A DNA stretch of 16,723 nt from CAZPZZ01 sp964591245 (lineage in GTDB: Bacteria; Acidobacteriota; Vicinamibacteria; Vicinamibacterales; UBA8438): NCBI GenBank assembly GCA_964591245.1, contig CAZPZZ010000087.1, forward strand, positions 1-16,723, written 5' to 3'. A model generated the notes under the pieces. The model saw only the letters and a program-made list of their open reading frames with translations. It was not told the DNA's origin and did no database searches. This document shows positions 7,649 through 14,779 of this stretch, piece by piece. Each line of letters starts with the position of its first letter. Positions within the stretch are counted from its first letter, which is position 1. The translations under genes and the position numbers were made by a program.

Positions 7649-7670
7649 CGGCTCCGGAGCGGCATAGCGG
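7640..7670 (+). repeat. Short direct and inverted repeats at the hisH-hisF junction
   Basis: GCATAGCGG occurs at 7643-7651 and again at 7662-7670. The first copy is part of a perfect hairpin GCCGC-ATA-GCGGC (7640-7652) that includes the hisH stop codon, and between the copies lies the palindrome GCTCCGGAGC (7651-7660). hisF has no clear Shine-Dalgarno sequence, so an RNA structure here might affect its translation or mRNA processing, but the element is short and may be incidental. Confidence 0.35.
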
Positions 7671-7681
7671 TCTGATAGATC

Positions 7682-8455
7682 ATGCTCTCGAAACGGATCA
7701 TTGCGTGTCTTGACGTGCGAGATGGGTCGGTCGTCAAGGGCATCAATTTTGAGGGACTTCGGCGTGCTGGTGATCCGGCCGAACTCGCGAGGCGCTACAA
7801 CGCTGAAGGTATCGACGAGGTGGTCATTCTCGACGTGACGGCCACCATTGAGGGCCGAAAAGCACTGGCCGAGACGATCCAGGCCGTGGCGAAAGAGATT
7901 TTTTTGCCGTTGTGTGTAGGCGGTGGTATTCGTGGCGAGGACCATGCAGCGGCGGCTATCGACGCTGGTGCCGACAAGGTCGGCAGCAATACCGCCGCCC
8001 TGAGCCAGCCGACCCTCATCACGACGCTGGCCAAACGCTATGGAAGTCAAGCCGTCATCGTGGCGATCGATGCGAAGCGTGAAGACGGACGATTCAAGAT
8101 CTACGTCCGGAGTGGACAACAGGGGACCGAGCGCGATGCCGTGGAGTGGGCTGTAGAAGCCGCGGACCGGGGAGCGGGCGAGATCCTGCTGACCTCGATC
8201 GACCAGGACGGCACGAAACAGGGTTTTGATTGTGAGTTGACCGCGGCTGTCTCTGAAGCCGTTCCGATTCCAGTCATTGCATCGGGAGGGGCCGGAAGCT
8301 TCGATCACTTTGTTGATGTGTTTACTTCCGGGCGAGCTGATGCTGCGCTTGCCGCCTCGATTTTTCATTATGCAGAGCATGCCGTGGAGGATTTGAAGCA
8401 GCATCTCCACGAGCAGGGGATTCCGGTGCGGCTTGATAGGGCGCATCGGGAATGA
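7682..8455 (+). CDS. hisF: Imidazole glycerol phosphate synthase, cyclase subunit (HisF)
   Basis: The 257-residue (beta/alpha)8-barrel enzyme uses ammonia from HisH and PRFAR to make imidazole glycerol phosphate and AICAR. The catalytic Asp residues are D11 (IIACLDVRDG) and D130 (VAIDAKRED). The phosphate-binding loops CVGGGIR and VIASGGAG are present. The N-terminus MLSKRIIACLDV fits an ATG start at 7682. There is no obvious ribosome binding site; the upstream spacer is AT-poor and repetitive. In this operon hisF precedes hisA, the reverse of the common hisH-hisA-hisF order. Confidence 0.97.
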   Translation: MLSKRIIACLDVRDGSVVKGINFEGLRRAGDPAELARRYNAEGIDEVVILDVTATIEGRKALAETIQAVAKEIFLPLCVGGGIRGEDHAAAAIDAGADKVGSNTAALSQPTLITTLAKRYGSQAVIVAIDAKREDGRFKIYVRSGQQGTERDAVEWAVEAADRGAGEILLTSIDQDGTKQGFDCELTAAVSEAVPIPVIASGGAGSFDHFVDVFTSGRADAALAASIFHYAEHAVEDLKQHLHEQGIPVRLDRAHRE

Positions 8456-8512
8456 CGGGTCAAGATAGAGAACTCGTATGACGATTTTCAAACGATTTCC
8501 ACGGGTGACTCC

Positions 8513-9229
8513 GTGCTGATTCCGTCGATTGATTTGAAAAACGGGCGTGTCGTGCAGCTGATCCAGGGTGAGCGACTGGCCATCGAAAGCGATGATCTCG
8601 ACGGTTGGGTCGAACGTTTCTCGAGCTTTCCGAAGGTGCAGCTCATCGATCTTGACAGTGCAATGGGGTCGGGTACGAATGATGCTCTGGTTCGGCAGGT
8701 GGCTCCGCGGCTTCCCTGCCGGGTCGGAGGTGGAATTCGGTCGGTCCAGCGTGCCGAAGAGGTGCTCAGTTACGGTGCCCTGGCCGTGATTGTGAGTTCC
8801 GCGCTCTTCAAGAATGGTCGTCCGGATCTGGAGTTTGCGAAGACGCTCGCAGAGTCAGTTGGCGTGGAACGGATTATTGCGGCGGTCGACAGTAAGGCGG
8901 GTCGGGTTGTCATTCGGGGTTGGACTGAACCGGTCGAGGTCACGGCGGCCGAGGCTGCTCGGGAGTTGGAACCGTACTGCGGGGAGTTTCTCTATACGCA
9001 TGTCGATCGGGAAGGGTTGATGAACGGGACTGATATCGATGCGGTGCGAGCTGTTGCCGCTGCGACACGCAGGCCAGTTACTGCTGCGGGGGGGATCACC
9101 ACCCGCGCGGAGATCGAGACGCTTGACGCGGTTGGAATTGATGCTGTGGTCGGTATGGCGATCTACACTGGCACGCTGGAGCTTGATCTTTCGGACAAGC
9201 CCGATGCACCGGCCGAGCGGATGCCGTGA
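8513..9229 (+). CDS. hisA: ProFAR isomerase (HisA)
   Basis: The 238-residue barrel enzyme isomerises ProFAR to PRFAR, the substrate of HisHF. D7 (LIPSIDLKNG) and D126 (AAVDSKAG) align with the acid/base pair of the family. The phosphate loops are RVGGGIR and TAAGGI. The start is GTG 8513, with GGGTGA (8503-8508) 4 bases upstream as a weak ribosome binding site; no other in-frame start reaches the conserved N-terminus. The 57-base gap after hisF is open in this same frame, and a 13-codon frame (8478-8519) overlaps the start. This is the last his gene in the window; hisC and hisE do not follow. Confidence 0.95.
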   Translation: MLIPSIDLKNGRVVQLIQGERLAIESDDLDGWVERFSSFPKVQLIDLDSAMGSGTNDALVRQVAPRLPCRVGGGIRSVQRAEEVLSYGALAVIVSSALFKNGRPDLEFAKTLAESVGVERIIAAVDSKAGRVVIRGWTEPVEVTAAEAARELEPYCGEFLYTHVDREGLMNGTDIDAVRAVAAATRRPVTAAGGITTRAEIETLDAVGIDAVVGMAIYTGTLELDLSDKPDAPAERMP

Positions 9230-9502
9230 CCTGTTTCCGTAACATGTTCACAGGATGGTTCTGGCTACCGTCGTCGACGGCGTCTTGACGATAGACGCGC
9301 TTATTTTCTTCCTCAACGATAGCAGCCGAACCACGACTGGACTCTGGACCACGGGTGGTGTCGATCTACCGCCACCGGTCCCGGGGCGCTGGAGGGCGTC
9401 GGGGGTTACTGGGGCGGTTGATCTGCGTTCGTTGATCCTAACTGGGCCTGTCCACACGGCTAGAATTTCAGGCCCTGTGCCTCTTGCCGGTTATTGGCCC
9501 GG
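9230..9502. other. Intergenic region between convergent hisA and HAD gene; no convincing gene
   Basis: These 273 bases lie between the 3' ends of hisA (+) and the HAD hydrolase (-). A weak hairpin GCGTCT-N7-AGACGC (9280-9298), followed by GCTTATTTTC, could be a poor terminator for the his operon. A second inverted repeat, GGGCCTG/CAGGCCC (9444-9450 and 9469-9475), has an 18-base loop. Overlapping open frames on both strands have no recognisable protein features. Confidence 0.4.
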
Positions 9503-10336
9503 CTACCGAATGCCCAGTTTGTCCGCAAGGTCATTGAAGTCGGTGGCCACCACATCAAAAGCAGCGTCGGGGGTGGTGTCGACTTCGCGATCCGGTCCAT
9601 ATTCTTGCGGCCTCGGCACGAACGCGGTCTTCAGGCCCAAGGCGCCGGCTGCGCGTAGATCGCCCTTATGAGCGGCGACCATCATGACCTCTTCAGGGGC
9701 GAGTCCAAGCAGGTCGGCTGCTGTGAGATAGACTTCCGGGTCTGGCTTGTAGTGGCGCGCGAGTTCAGAAGACAGTACCGCGTCCCAGGGAAGTCCACTG
9801 TGCTTGGCCATGTTCACGAGTAACGCAACATTGCCATTGGAGAGTGTGGCCAGGACGAAACGAGTTCGAAGCCGAGTGAGTCCAGAGACCGAATCCGGCC
9901 ACGGTTGCAATCGGTGCCAGACGTGATTGAGATCGTCTCGTTGTGCCTCGTCAAGGCTTGTCAGTCCAAATTTCGGAATGAGTTCGTCGAGAATCATCCG
10001 GTGGAGATCGTCGATGCGAGTCCAGGGAAGTTCGCCGCTACGTACCCGGCGCATGGCCGGACCGTATCCGCCCCGCCAGGAATCGGCGAATTCTGACCAG
10101 TCTGCCTCAATCCCCGTGCGCGCTTCCAGTTGTTCGCCTTCCTGGATGATTGATGTGCGCCAGTCGACGACGGTTCCGAAGACATCGAACGTGAGTGCTT
10201 TCACGCCCGCGAGTTCGTCTTCGGGAGACTGCGCGTGGCCGGGCGTACTGGTTCCAAGACTGTACACGCCAGCAATGATCGCTCCGGCAATACATCCGAG
10301 CACACAGGGGGAGGATGAAAGTGCTGTTCGAATCAT
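9503..10336 (-). CDS. Exported HAD type II hydrolase (haloacid dehalogenase-like)
   Basis: The 277-residue product begins with a probable signal peptide: hydrophobic about residues 11-29, then GHAQ before SPEDE, so the enzyme is likely periplasmic or membrane-anchored. The rest is a haloacid dehalogenase type II fold. Nucleophile D51 and T55 lie in FDVFGTVVDW, R88 in SWR, S166-N167 in LSNGN, and K197 and Y203 in KPDPEVY; these match the L-2-haloacid dehalogenase active site. The final motif, normally SSNxWD, is AAHKGD (221-226), so two polar residues and the Trp are replaced although D226 is kept. It may hydrolyse a halogenated or other 2-substituted acid, but the substrate is uncertain. The start ATG 10336 follows a GA-rich ribosome binding site. 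It is divergent from the sigma factor gene, with 144 bases between them. Confidence 0.88.
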   Translation of the reverse strand: MIRTALSSSPCVLGCIAGAIIAGVYSLGTSTPGHAQSPEDELAGVKALTFDVFGTVVDWRTSIIQEGEQLEARTGIEADWSEFADSWRGGYGPAMRRVRSGELPWTRIDDLHRMILDELIPKFGLTSLDEAQRDDLNHVWHRLQPWPDSVSGLTRLRTRFVLATLSNGNVALLVNMAKHSGLPWDAVLSSELARHYKPDPEVYLTAADLLGLAPEEVMMVAAHKGDLRAAGALGLKTAFVPRPQEYGPDREVDTTPDAAFDVVATDFNDLADKLGIR

Positions 10337-10480
10337 GACTTTTCTCTCTCATGGGCCGCTGTCGTGCAGCAGGTCTGCCGTACGAGCAGCGTGCTTGATT
10401 GTTGGGCGCTAGCCGCAAGCGTCCATGATACGCGCTGTCCGGTCGAATTGAGACGAGACAAAGTAACATTGAGTTCTGAG

Positions 10481-11071
10481 ATGGAAGCCATAGAGAAGAC
10501 GCAATCGAGCGGGAGCGATGACCGTGCAGTCGATCGTGAGAGCGTCGAGCGCATGGCGAAAGGTGATCCCGGAGCGCTGGGTGACGTCTACGATCGGCAT
10601 ATCCGTGCGGTTTTTGGTCTTGCGATGCGGATCATCCAGGATCAGGGACACGCGCAGGAGGTCGTCCGGGGCGTGTTTTCTCAGGCTTGGACGCAGGCAA
10701 AGAGTTACGACGCGTCGCGTGGAACTGTTCTTGCGTGGATGTTGAGCCTTACTCGAGACGGTGCTATTGATCGATTGCGCGTCATGCGTGCCACGTCAGA
10801 CTCGATTCCAGTGCCGCACGACGCAGCCGTCGTGCAACTGCCGAACCCAGCTGTAGGTGTTGAACGCACGTTGTTGTCAGATGACGCGATCGTTCAACTC
10901 AGGGAGGCGTTCCCCAGGCTTCCCTTCCTTCAGCGGACGGCGATTGAGCTGGCATATTTTCAAGGTCTTACCCAGACCCAGATCGCTGAACAACTGGAAG
11001 TGTCACCTGGTATTGTCAAAATGAAAATTCGTTCCGGGCTGCTCGCGCTGCACGAGACGTTGTTGTCATGA
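10481..11071 (+). CDS. ECF (group 4) RNA polymerase sigma factor, SigK-like
   Basis: The 196-residue product has sigma region 2 at about residues 35-100 (VYDRHIRAVFGLAMRI, the RGTVLAWML segment and DGAIDRLR) and region 4 at about 140-190 (LPFLQRTAIELAYFQGL, then the helix-turn-helix QTQIAEQLEVSPGIVKMKI). The RGxVxxWL and AIDxLR features and the RskA-like partner place it near the SigK family. The start ATG 10481 gives the expected length; the frame stays open to 10364, but that extension has no sigma-like sequence and would approach the divergent HAD gene. A GAG before the ATG is only a weak ribosome binding site. It should direct core polymerase to stress or envelope genes when released by the anti-sigma factor, whose ATG overlaps its TGA. 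Target promoters are unknown. Confidence 0.92.
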   Translation: MEAIEKTQSSGSDDRAVDRESVERMAKGDPGALGDVYDRHIRAVFGLAMRIIQDQGHAQEVVRGVFSQAWTQAKSYDASRGTVLAWMLSLTRDGAIDRLRVMRATSDSIPVPHDAAVVQLPNPAVGVERTLLSDDAIVQLREAFPRLPFLQRTAIELAYFQGLTQTQIAEQLEVSPGIVKMKIRSGLLALHETLLS

Positions 11072-11946
11072 ACGATCACGCACACACGCCGTTCGAAGGA
11101 TTTCCGTCGCTGTATGCCCTGGGAGCGCTGAGCGAGGAGGAAAGGACCGCCTTCGAGGGGCATCTCGAGGTCTGTCTGGAATGCGTGAACGAGGTCAAGT
11201 CATTACTTCCGGTCGCGCAACGCTTACTCCACCTTTCGGCGCCTCTCGAGCCTTCAGCGGCTCTTCGGGGACAGGTACTAAAGAGCAGTACGGGTACAGA
11301 ACCGCCGCTTCACGGAGGGCAGCAGGCACCGGTGAATGTCGGCGAAGAGCGTACCGCGACGGGAGCCGATCGGTCGACGCGCTCATCTTCGGTTCGGCGG
11401 GGGGGGCGTGCCGGCTTCTGGTCGGCGGCGATTCTGTTGATCGGCATCGCGGCGGCTGGTGGATGGTATGCCGCTGGGCTCATGCAGCGGATTGGCCGTC
11501 TGGAGGGTGAACTGGCGCGACGTGCCGAGCAACACGACATCCTTGAGGTGGAGATTGCCCTGGCTCGTGCGACGGTCGCGGAACGTGAGCAGGCGCTTGC
11601 CGTCGTGACCACGCCTGGCGTTCAGCAGCTTGCACTTGCTGGACAACCACTCGCGCCCCGTGCGTCCGCACGCGCCTTCTGGGCGGAGACGGCACTGGTG
11701 TTTCTGGCGAGTGAACTTCCTGTCCTCCCTACGGGCGATGTTTACCAACTCTGGTTCGTGACGCCGGGTGATCCGGTCAGTGGTGGGTTCTTGACGCCGG
11801 ATGCTGAGGGGAGCCTCAGGGCGATGGTCAATATTCCAGATTCGGTGACGATGCCCACGGCTATGGCGATCACCCTTGAGCCTGCGGGAGGGGTGCGTGC
11901 TCCGACCGGGGAGGTATACCTTCTGGGACAGCCGGTCACACAGTAG
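11068..11946 (+). CDS. Membrane anti-sigma factor, RskA-like
   Basis: The 292-residue product has a cytoplasmic N-terminal anti-sigma domain (about 12-70) with the zinc motif H32-x3-C36-x2-C39 in GHLEVCLECV. A Ser/Thr/Gly-rich linker and one membrane segment (about 117-137, AAILLIGIAAAGGWYAAGL) follow. The periplasmic part has a short coiled coil (about 140-180) and an RskA-type C-terminal domain (about 180-290, GDVYQLWFVTPGDPVSGGF). It would hold the ECF sigma factor at the membrane and free it after regulated proteolysis. The ATG overlaps the sigma stop as ATGA, giving translational coupling and balanced amounts. The gene converges on the large PIG-L gene with a 66-base gap. Confidence 0.92.
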   Translation: MNDHAHTPFEGFPSLYALGALSEEERTAFEGHLEVCLECVNEVKSLLPVAQRLLHLSAPLEPSAALRGQVLKSSTGTEPPLHGGQQAPVNVGEERTATGADRSTRSSSVRRGGRAGFWSAAILLIGIAAAGGWYAAGLMQRIGRLEGELARRAEQHDILEVEIALARATVAEREQALAVVTTPGVQQLALAGQPLAPRASARAFWAETALVFLASELPVLPTGDVYQLWFVTPGDPVSGGFLTPDAEGSLRAMVNIPDSVTMPTAMAITLEPAGGVRAPTGEVYLLGQPVTQ

Positions 11947-11976
11947 CACGCGCCCGTGGGAACGGTAGACGTGGTC

Positions 11977-12000
11977 CCCATGCGCTCTGCGCTGCATGGG
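11977..12000. terminator. Hairpin between convergent genes, possible weak terminator
   Basis: CCCATGC (11977-11983) and GCATGGG (11994-12000) form a 7-bp stem with a 10-base loop in the short gap between the convergent anti-sigma and PIG-L genes. There is no U tract on either side, so an intrinsic terminator is not well supported. Confidence 0.25.
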
Positions 12001-12012
12001 CGAAGGAACGGC

Positions 12013-14706
12013 TTAGTTCCTAGGACGTTGAGTGGAACCAAGACTAAGGAGATTGGCGAGCAGTTGGTAGGCGCCAGGGGTGCCAGCGGGAAGCTGGCGC
12101 CAAAGGCCGAGGCCGACGTACAGCCATCGCCCGTTGCCATAGCGAGCCTCCACCAACGCCCCCTGCTTGATCCCTGGATTCGAGGGGAACGAGTCGGCGA
12201 GGGACACAAGATCGGCGTAACGAGAATCTCGGTCGCCGAGAAAATAGAGCCCTCGCTCTTGTACCCAGCCGGTCCACGTCGCGTCTGAGATCTCGTTCGG
12301 ATATCCGAAGACTGGATGTTCTGGGGCTAAGAGTTCCACGGGCGCGTACTCGTCGGTGACGCGTCCTCGACCCACTCTGGCCGGGTAGGGTCCGTATTGC
12401 GCTTCGTTGAACTCGAATTTGTTGTACTGGACGAGCAGTGTTCCACCCTCCGCCACATAATCGAGAAGTCGATCGTTGTTCGCCCGTAGATCTCCATTGC
12501 GTTCATAGGCCCGCACGCCTGTGACGATTACGTCGAAGCTTGAGAGGTCGTCAAAGGCCAGCTGGTCGGCCGTCACTCGCTCGAGTTCGGCACCAAGCTG
12601 TTCGATGGCCTGCGGAACTGCGTCACCGACCCCGTCGATGTAGCCAACCCGGAGCCCTGGTTCCAGTGAGACGTCGATGACCTGAATGGTGGTGGTGGAT
12701 GGGTGCAGGAGATGGCGCCGGCCGATGTGGGGATATTCGACGACCTGAAACCCCTGGTCGAACGTGGCGCCGTCCGAGACGACGCGCGCGCCGATCTCGT
12801 ACTCCCCGAGGGTTGCATCGCCAGTAGGTTGCAGGCTGAACCGTACTGTTCGGGCCTCGTCCTCCCGAGAGAACGTCACGGCAGCAGCTGTGGGGGTCGC
12901 GTGCCATCCATCTGGGAGGTCCAGCTCGACAGTGCCGCTGGCCCCGGCGGAGCCACTGTAGCGCACGGTGACTCGTACCTCCCGCGGTTGGGGGTTCTCG
13001 CGCGGGACAATGGCAATGGCTGGGGTCATCTCGACGGCAAACGTCGGCACGACCTGCAACTCCATGCGTTTTTCACCAGCGAAGAGATCGTCGCCGTGGC
13101 GAAAGAGGATTGGGCGATCGACGACGATGCGATTGGCGTTGAGTTCAATCTCGAAGATGGCCCGAAATGGTGTTGGACGGAACGGCACGCCGAATGGAAC
13201 AGTTTCGTCGAATTGGTATCTGGCTGCGTCAGGCAGCCGTTCCCAATGGACTCCCGTTGCTGTTTCGTCTTCCTGGATACGAAGCGTTGGCTCGCACCGG
13301 TACACGGCACCCGGGAGGACAATTTCGGTATCGCAACTGCGATCGCCGGCATCAAATCCAGCAAACCGAATTTGTCGAACCGCCGCTGTGGCGGTGCCGA
13401 AATTCGCCACATGCGCGTTTACCGTCACCGCCTGGTCTGTCGTCACCACCCCATCGTTCGCCAGTGCCTCAAGACGGAGATCGTGTGCGAGCAGTACTGC
13501 GGTTTCGTACTGTGTCGCTTTTTGGGCTAGGCGGAAGTCGAGCTCAAATTCGGTATCTTCGGATAACCCGAATCTCGCTAGGCGATCGCGCAGACCACGG
13601 ACCGTTTCCAATCCAGCGACCACCGCGTCTCGTACAGCCTGGTCTTCACCGCGCCGAAACGCACGGCGTGCGGTGGCACCGTGACGTGCAAGTGTCGCCA
13701 ATTCAGTGACCAGAGCGTCCGGGGGAGATGAACCGGCAAAACGGAGTAACCCTTCCACCGATGCGTCTATGCCATCGAAGAGCGTGCGTTCCGGTGCTCC
13801 GACCGTGTCTGGTAGTGTGGTTTCGGCAAGTCGGTAACGCGCCGTGGCCGGCCCGGGCAGCATCATGAGCGGTGACATTCCCTGACACTTGTGCATGCTG
13901 CGGGCGTGGCTTCCGATCTCGGCGAATGTTCGTCCGAGTAACGGGTCGAACGGACTCAGGTCGATGCTGGTGAACACGGGCGCGGCTGCGGAGTTGCCAC
14001 CGGCAGCGTTCGGTCCCCTTGGGACGCGACCACGTGGTCCACGGCGACCGAATCCGAATCCGGCACTGAAATAGAACTTGCGCGCTTGCCAGGGTCGTAA
14101 CCCGTCGGCGAGTTGCTCGGGAAAGCGATTTGGATCGGCTGCCGCGGCGTATGCCTCACGCGCCAGGATGGCCGAGGCTTGGTGATGTTGTCCGCCCCCG
14201 TCGCCCTCTGGGCTCATGCCGGCGATGACATCTGGCCGGATCATACGGATCAGACGCACGAAGTCGCCCAATATCTCTTCACGACCCCATTTTTCGAATG
14301 TTTCCTCTCGGCTGAAGGAATATCCGAAATCTACTGCCCGCGTGAAGTACTGCTCGGCCCCATCAATTCGGTGGGCCGCCGCAAGTTCCTCGGTTCGCAG
14401 TGCCGCCAGGGCATCGAACAACTCTGGTCCAATCTCGTTTTGTCCCCCGTCGCCACGCGTGGCGGTCACCAGCGTGGTGCGGATACCCTCACCCTGACTC
14501 AGCAAAGCGAGCAGCCCATTGTTTTCGTCATCGGGGTGCGCGGTTGCCATCATGAACGTGCCCGTGTTGTTGATCTGTCGTAGCACGAGGCCGAGCTCAG
14601 TCCGTCCTGCTCTGTGCGCAAGTGGTTGCGCGTGTATCGTTGACGACCCCAGCGCTGCGATGAATCCACAGAGCACACCAAGGGCGAGGTTCCGTTTGGT
14701 CATCAT
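12013..14706 (-). CDS. Large exported PIG-L family protein with NEW3-like and ThuA/GATase-like domains
   Basis: The 897-residue product starts with a signal peptide (residues 1-27, ending STIHAQ). The PIG-L (LmbE-like) zinc deacetylase domain follows, with AHPDDE at 56-61 and the distal His pair in GGQHHQAS (H174, H175). Residues about 185-550 contain a Gly/Arg-rich stretch, helical sequence and beta-rich sequence. About 555-650 looks like a NEW3-type Ig fold (VRVTVRYSGSAGASG, LDLPDGW). About 685-890 resembles a ThuA or glutamine-amidotransferase-like fold (VGYIDGVGDAVPQAI, FDVIVTGVRAY, GGTLLVQYN). It probably removes acetyl groups from an N-acetylglucosamine-containing compound outside the cytoplasm; the substrate is unknown. 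I chose the ATG at 14706 (or the adjacent one at 14703) because the 50 residues before it have no conserved features and the signal peptide begins here. Confidence 0.88.
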   Translation of the reverse strand: MMTKRNLALGVLCGFIAALGSSTIHAQPLAHRAGRTELGLVLRQINNTGTFMMATAHPDDENNGLLALLSQGEGIRTTLVTATRGDGGQNEIGPELFDALAALRTEELAAAHRIDGAEQYFTRAVDFGYSFSREETFEKWGREEILGDFVRLIRMIRPDVIAGMSPEGDGGGQHHQASAILAREAYAAAADPNRFPEQLADGLRPWQARKFYFSAGFGFGRRGPRGRVPRGPNAAGGNSAAAPVFTSIDLSPFDPLLGRTFAEIGSHARSMHKCQGMSPLMMLPGPATARYRLAETTLPDTVGAPERTLFDGIDASVEGLLRFAGSSPPDALVTELATLARHGATARRAFRRGEDQAVRDAVVAGLETVRGLRDRLARFGLSEDTEFELDFRLAQKATQYETAVLLAHDLRLEALANDGVVTTDQAVTVNAHVANFGTATAAVRQIRFAGFDAGDRSCDTEIVLPGAVYRCEPTLRIQEDETATGVHWERLPDAARYQFDETVPFGVPFRPTPFRAIFEIELNANRIVVDRPILFRHGDDLFAGEKRMELQVVPTFAVEMTPAIAIVPRENPQPREVRVTVRYSGSAGASGTVELDLPDGWHATPTAAAVTFSREDEARTVRFSLQPTGDATLGEYEIGARVVSDGATFDQGFQVVEYPHIGRRHLLHPSTTTIQVIDVSLEPGLRVGYIDGVGDAVPQAIEQLGAELERVTADQLAFDDLSSFDVIVTGVRAYERNGDLRANNDRLLDYVAEGGTLLVQYNKFEFNEAQYGPYPARVGRGRVTDEYAPVELLAPEHPVFGYPNEISDATWTGWVQERGLYFLGDRDSRYADLVSLADSFPSNPGIKQGALVEARYGNGRWLYVGLGLWRQLPAGTPGAYQLLANLLSLGSTQRPRN

Positions 14707-14712
14707 GTCTTG

Positions 14713-14718
14713 AGTATA
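14713..14718 (-). promoter_or_regulatory. -10-like element next to the PIG-L gene start
   Basis: The minus strand reads TATACT, five of six matches to TATAAT, inside TATATACT. Six bases separate it from the ATG at 14706, or nine from the ATG at 14703. There is no clear -35 element or Shine-Dalgarno sequence. If real, transcription would begin at or just before the start codon. Confidence 0.4.
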
Positions 14719-14764
14719 TACGTTGGAGTGAGGCTCATTCTGCGATGCGTGCGCCGCGGGTATG

Positions 14765-14777
14765 ACGGGTATCCCGT
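14765..14777. repeat. Small perfect inverted repeat between bshA and the PIG-L gene
   Basis: ACGGG-TAT-CCCGT forms a 5-bp hairpin three bases beyond the bshA stop codon. It has no following U tract, so it could be a weak pause or processing site, or chance. Confidence 0.25.
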
Positions 14778-14779
14778 GA

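Noticed and set aside
7595..8491. 298-codon open frame antisense to hisF
   Set aside because: It lies opposite a fully conserved HisF, its product is Arg/His-rich without domain features, and it has no ribosome binding site; it is a shadow of the third-position GC bias.
9444..9475. GGGCCTG/CAGGCCC inverted repeat as a terminator
   Set aside because: The loop is 18 bases and no U tract follows on either strand.
9255..9671. 138-codon plus-strand frame after hisA
   Set aside because: Its second half overlaps the conserved C-terminus of the HAD enzyme, no family is recognisable and the composition looks random; the intergenic half could hold a remnant but nothing supports it.
10364..10480. 39-codon N-terminal extension of the sigma factor
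   Set aside because: The extension is unlike sigma factors and runs into the divergent promoter region; ATG 10481 gives normal length.
12703..13530. 275-codon plus-strand frame inside the large PIG-L gene
   Set aside because: It has no recognisable motif and lies wholly inside a well-supported minus-strand coding region.
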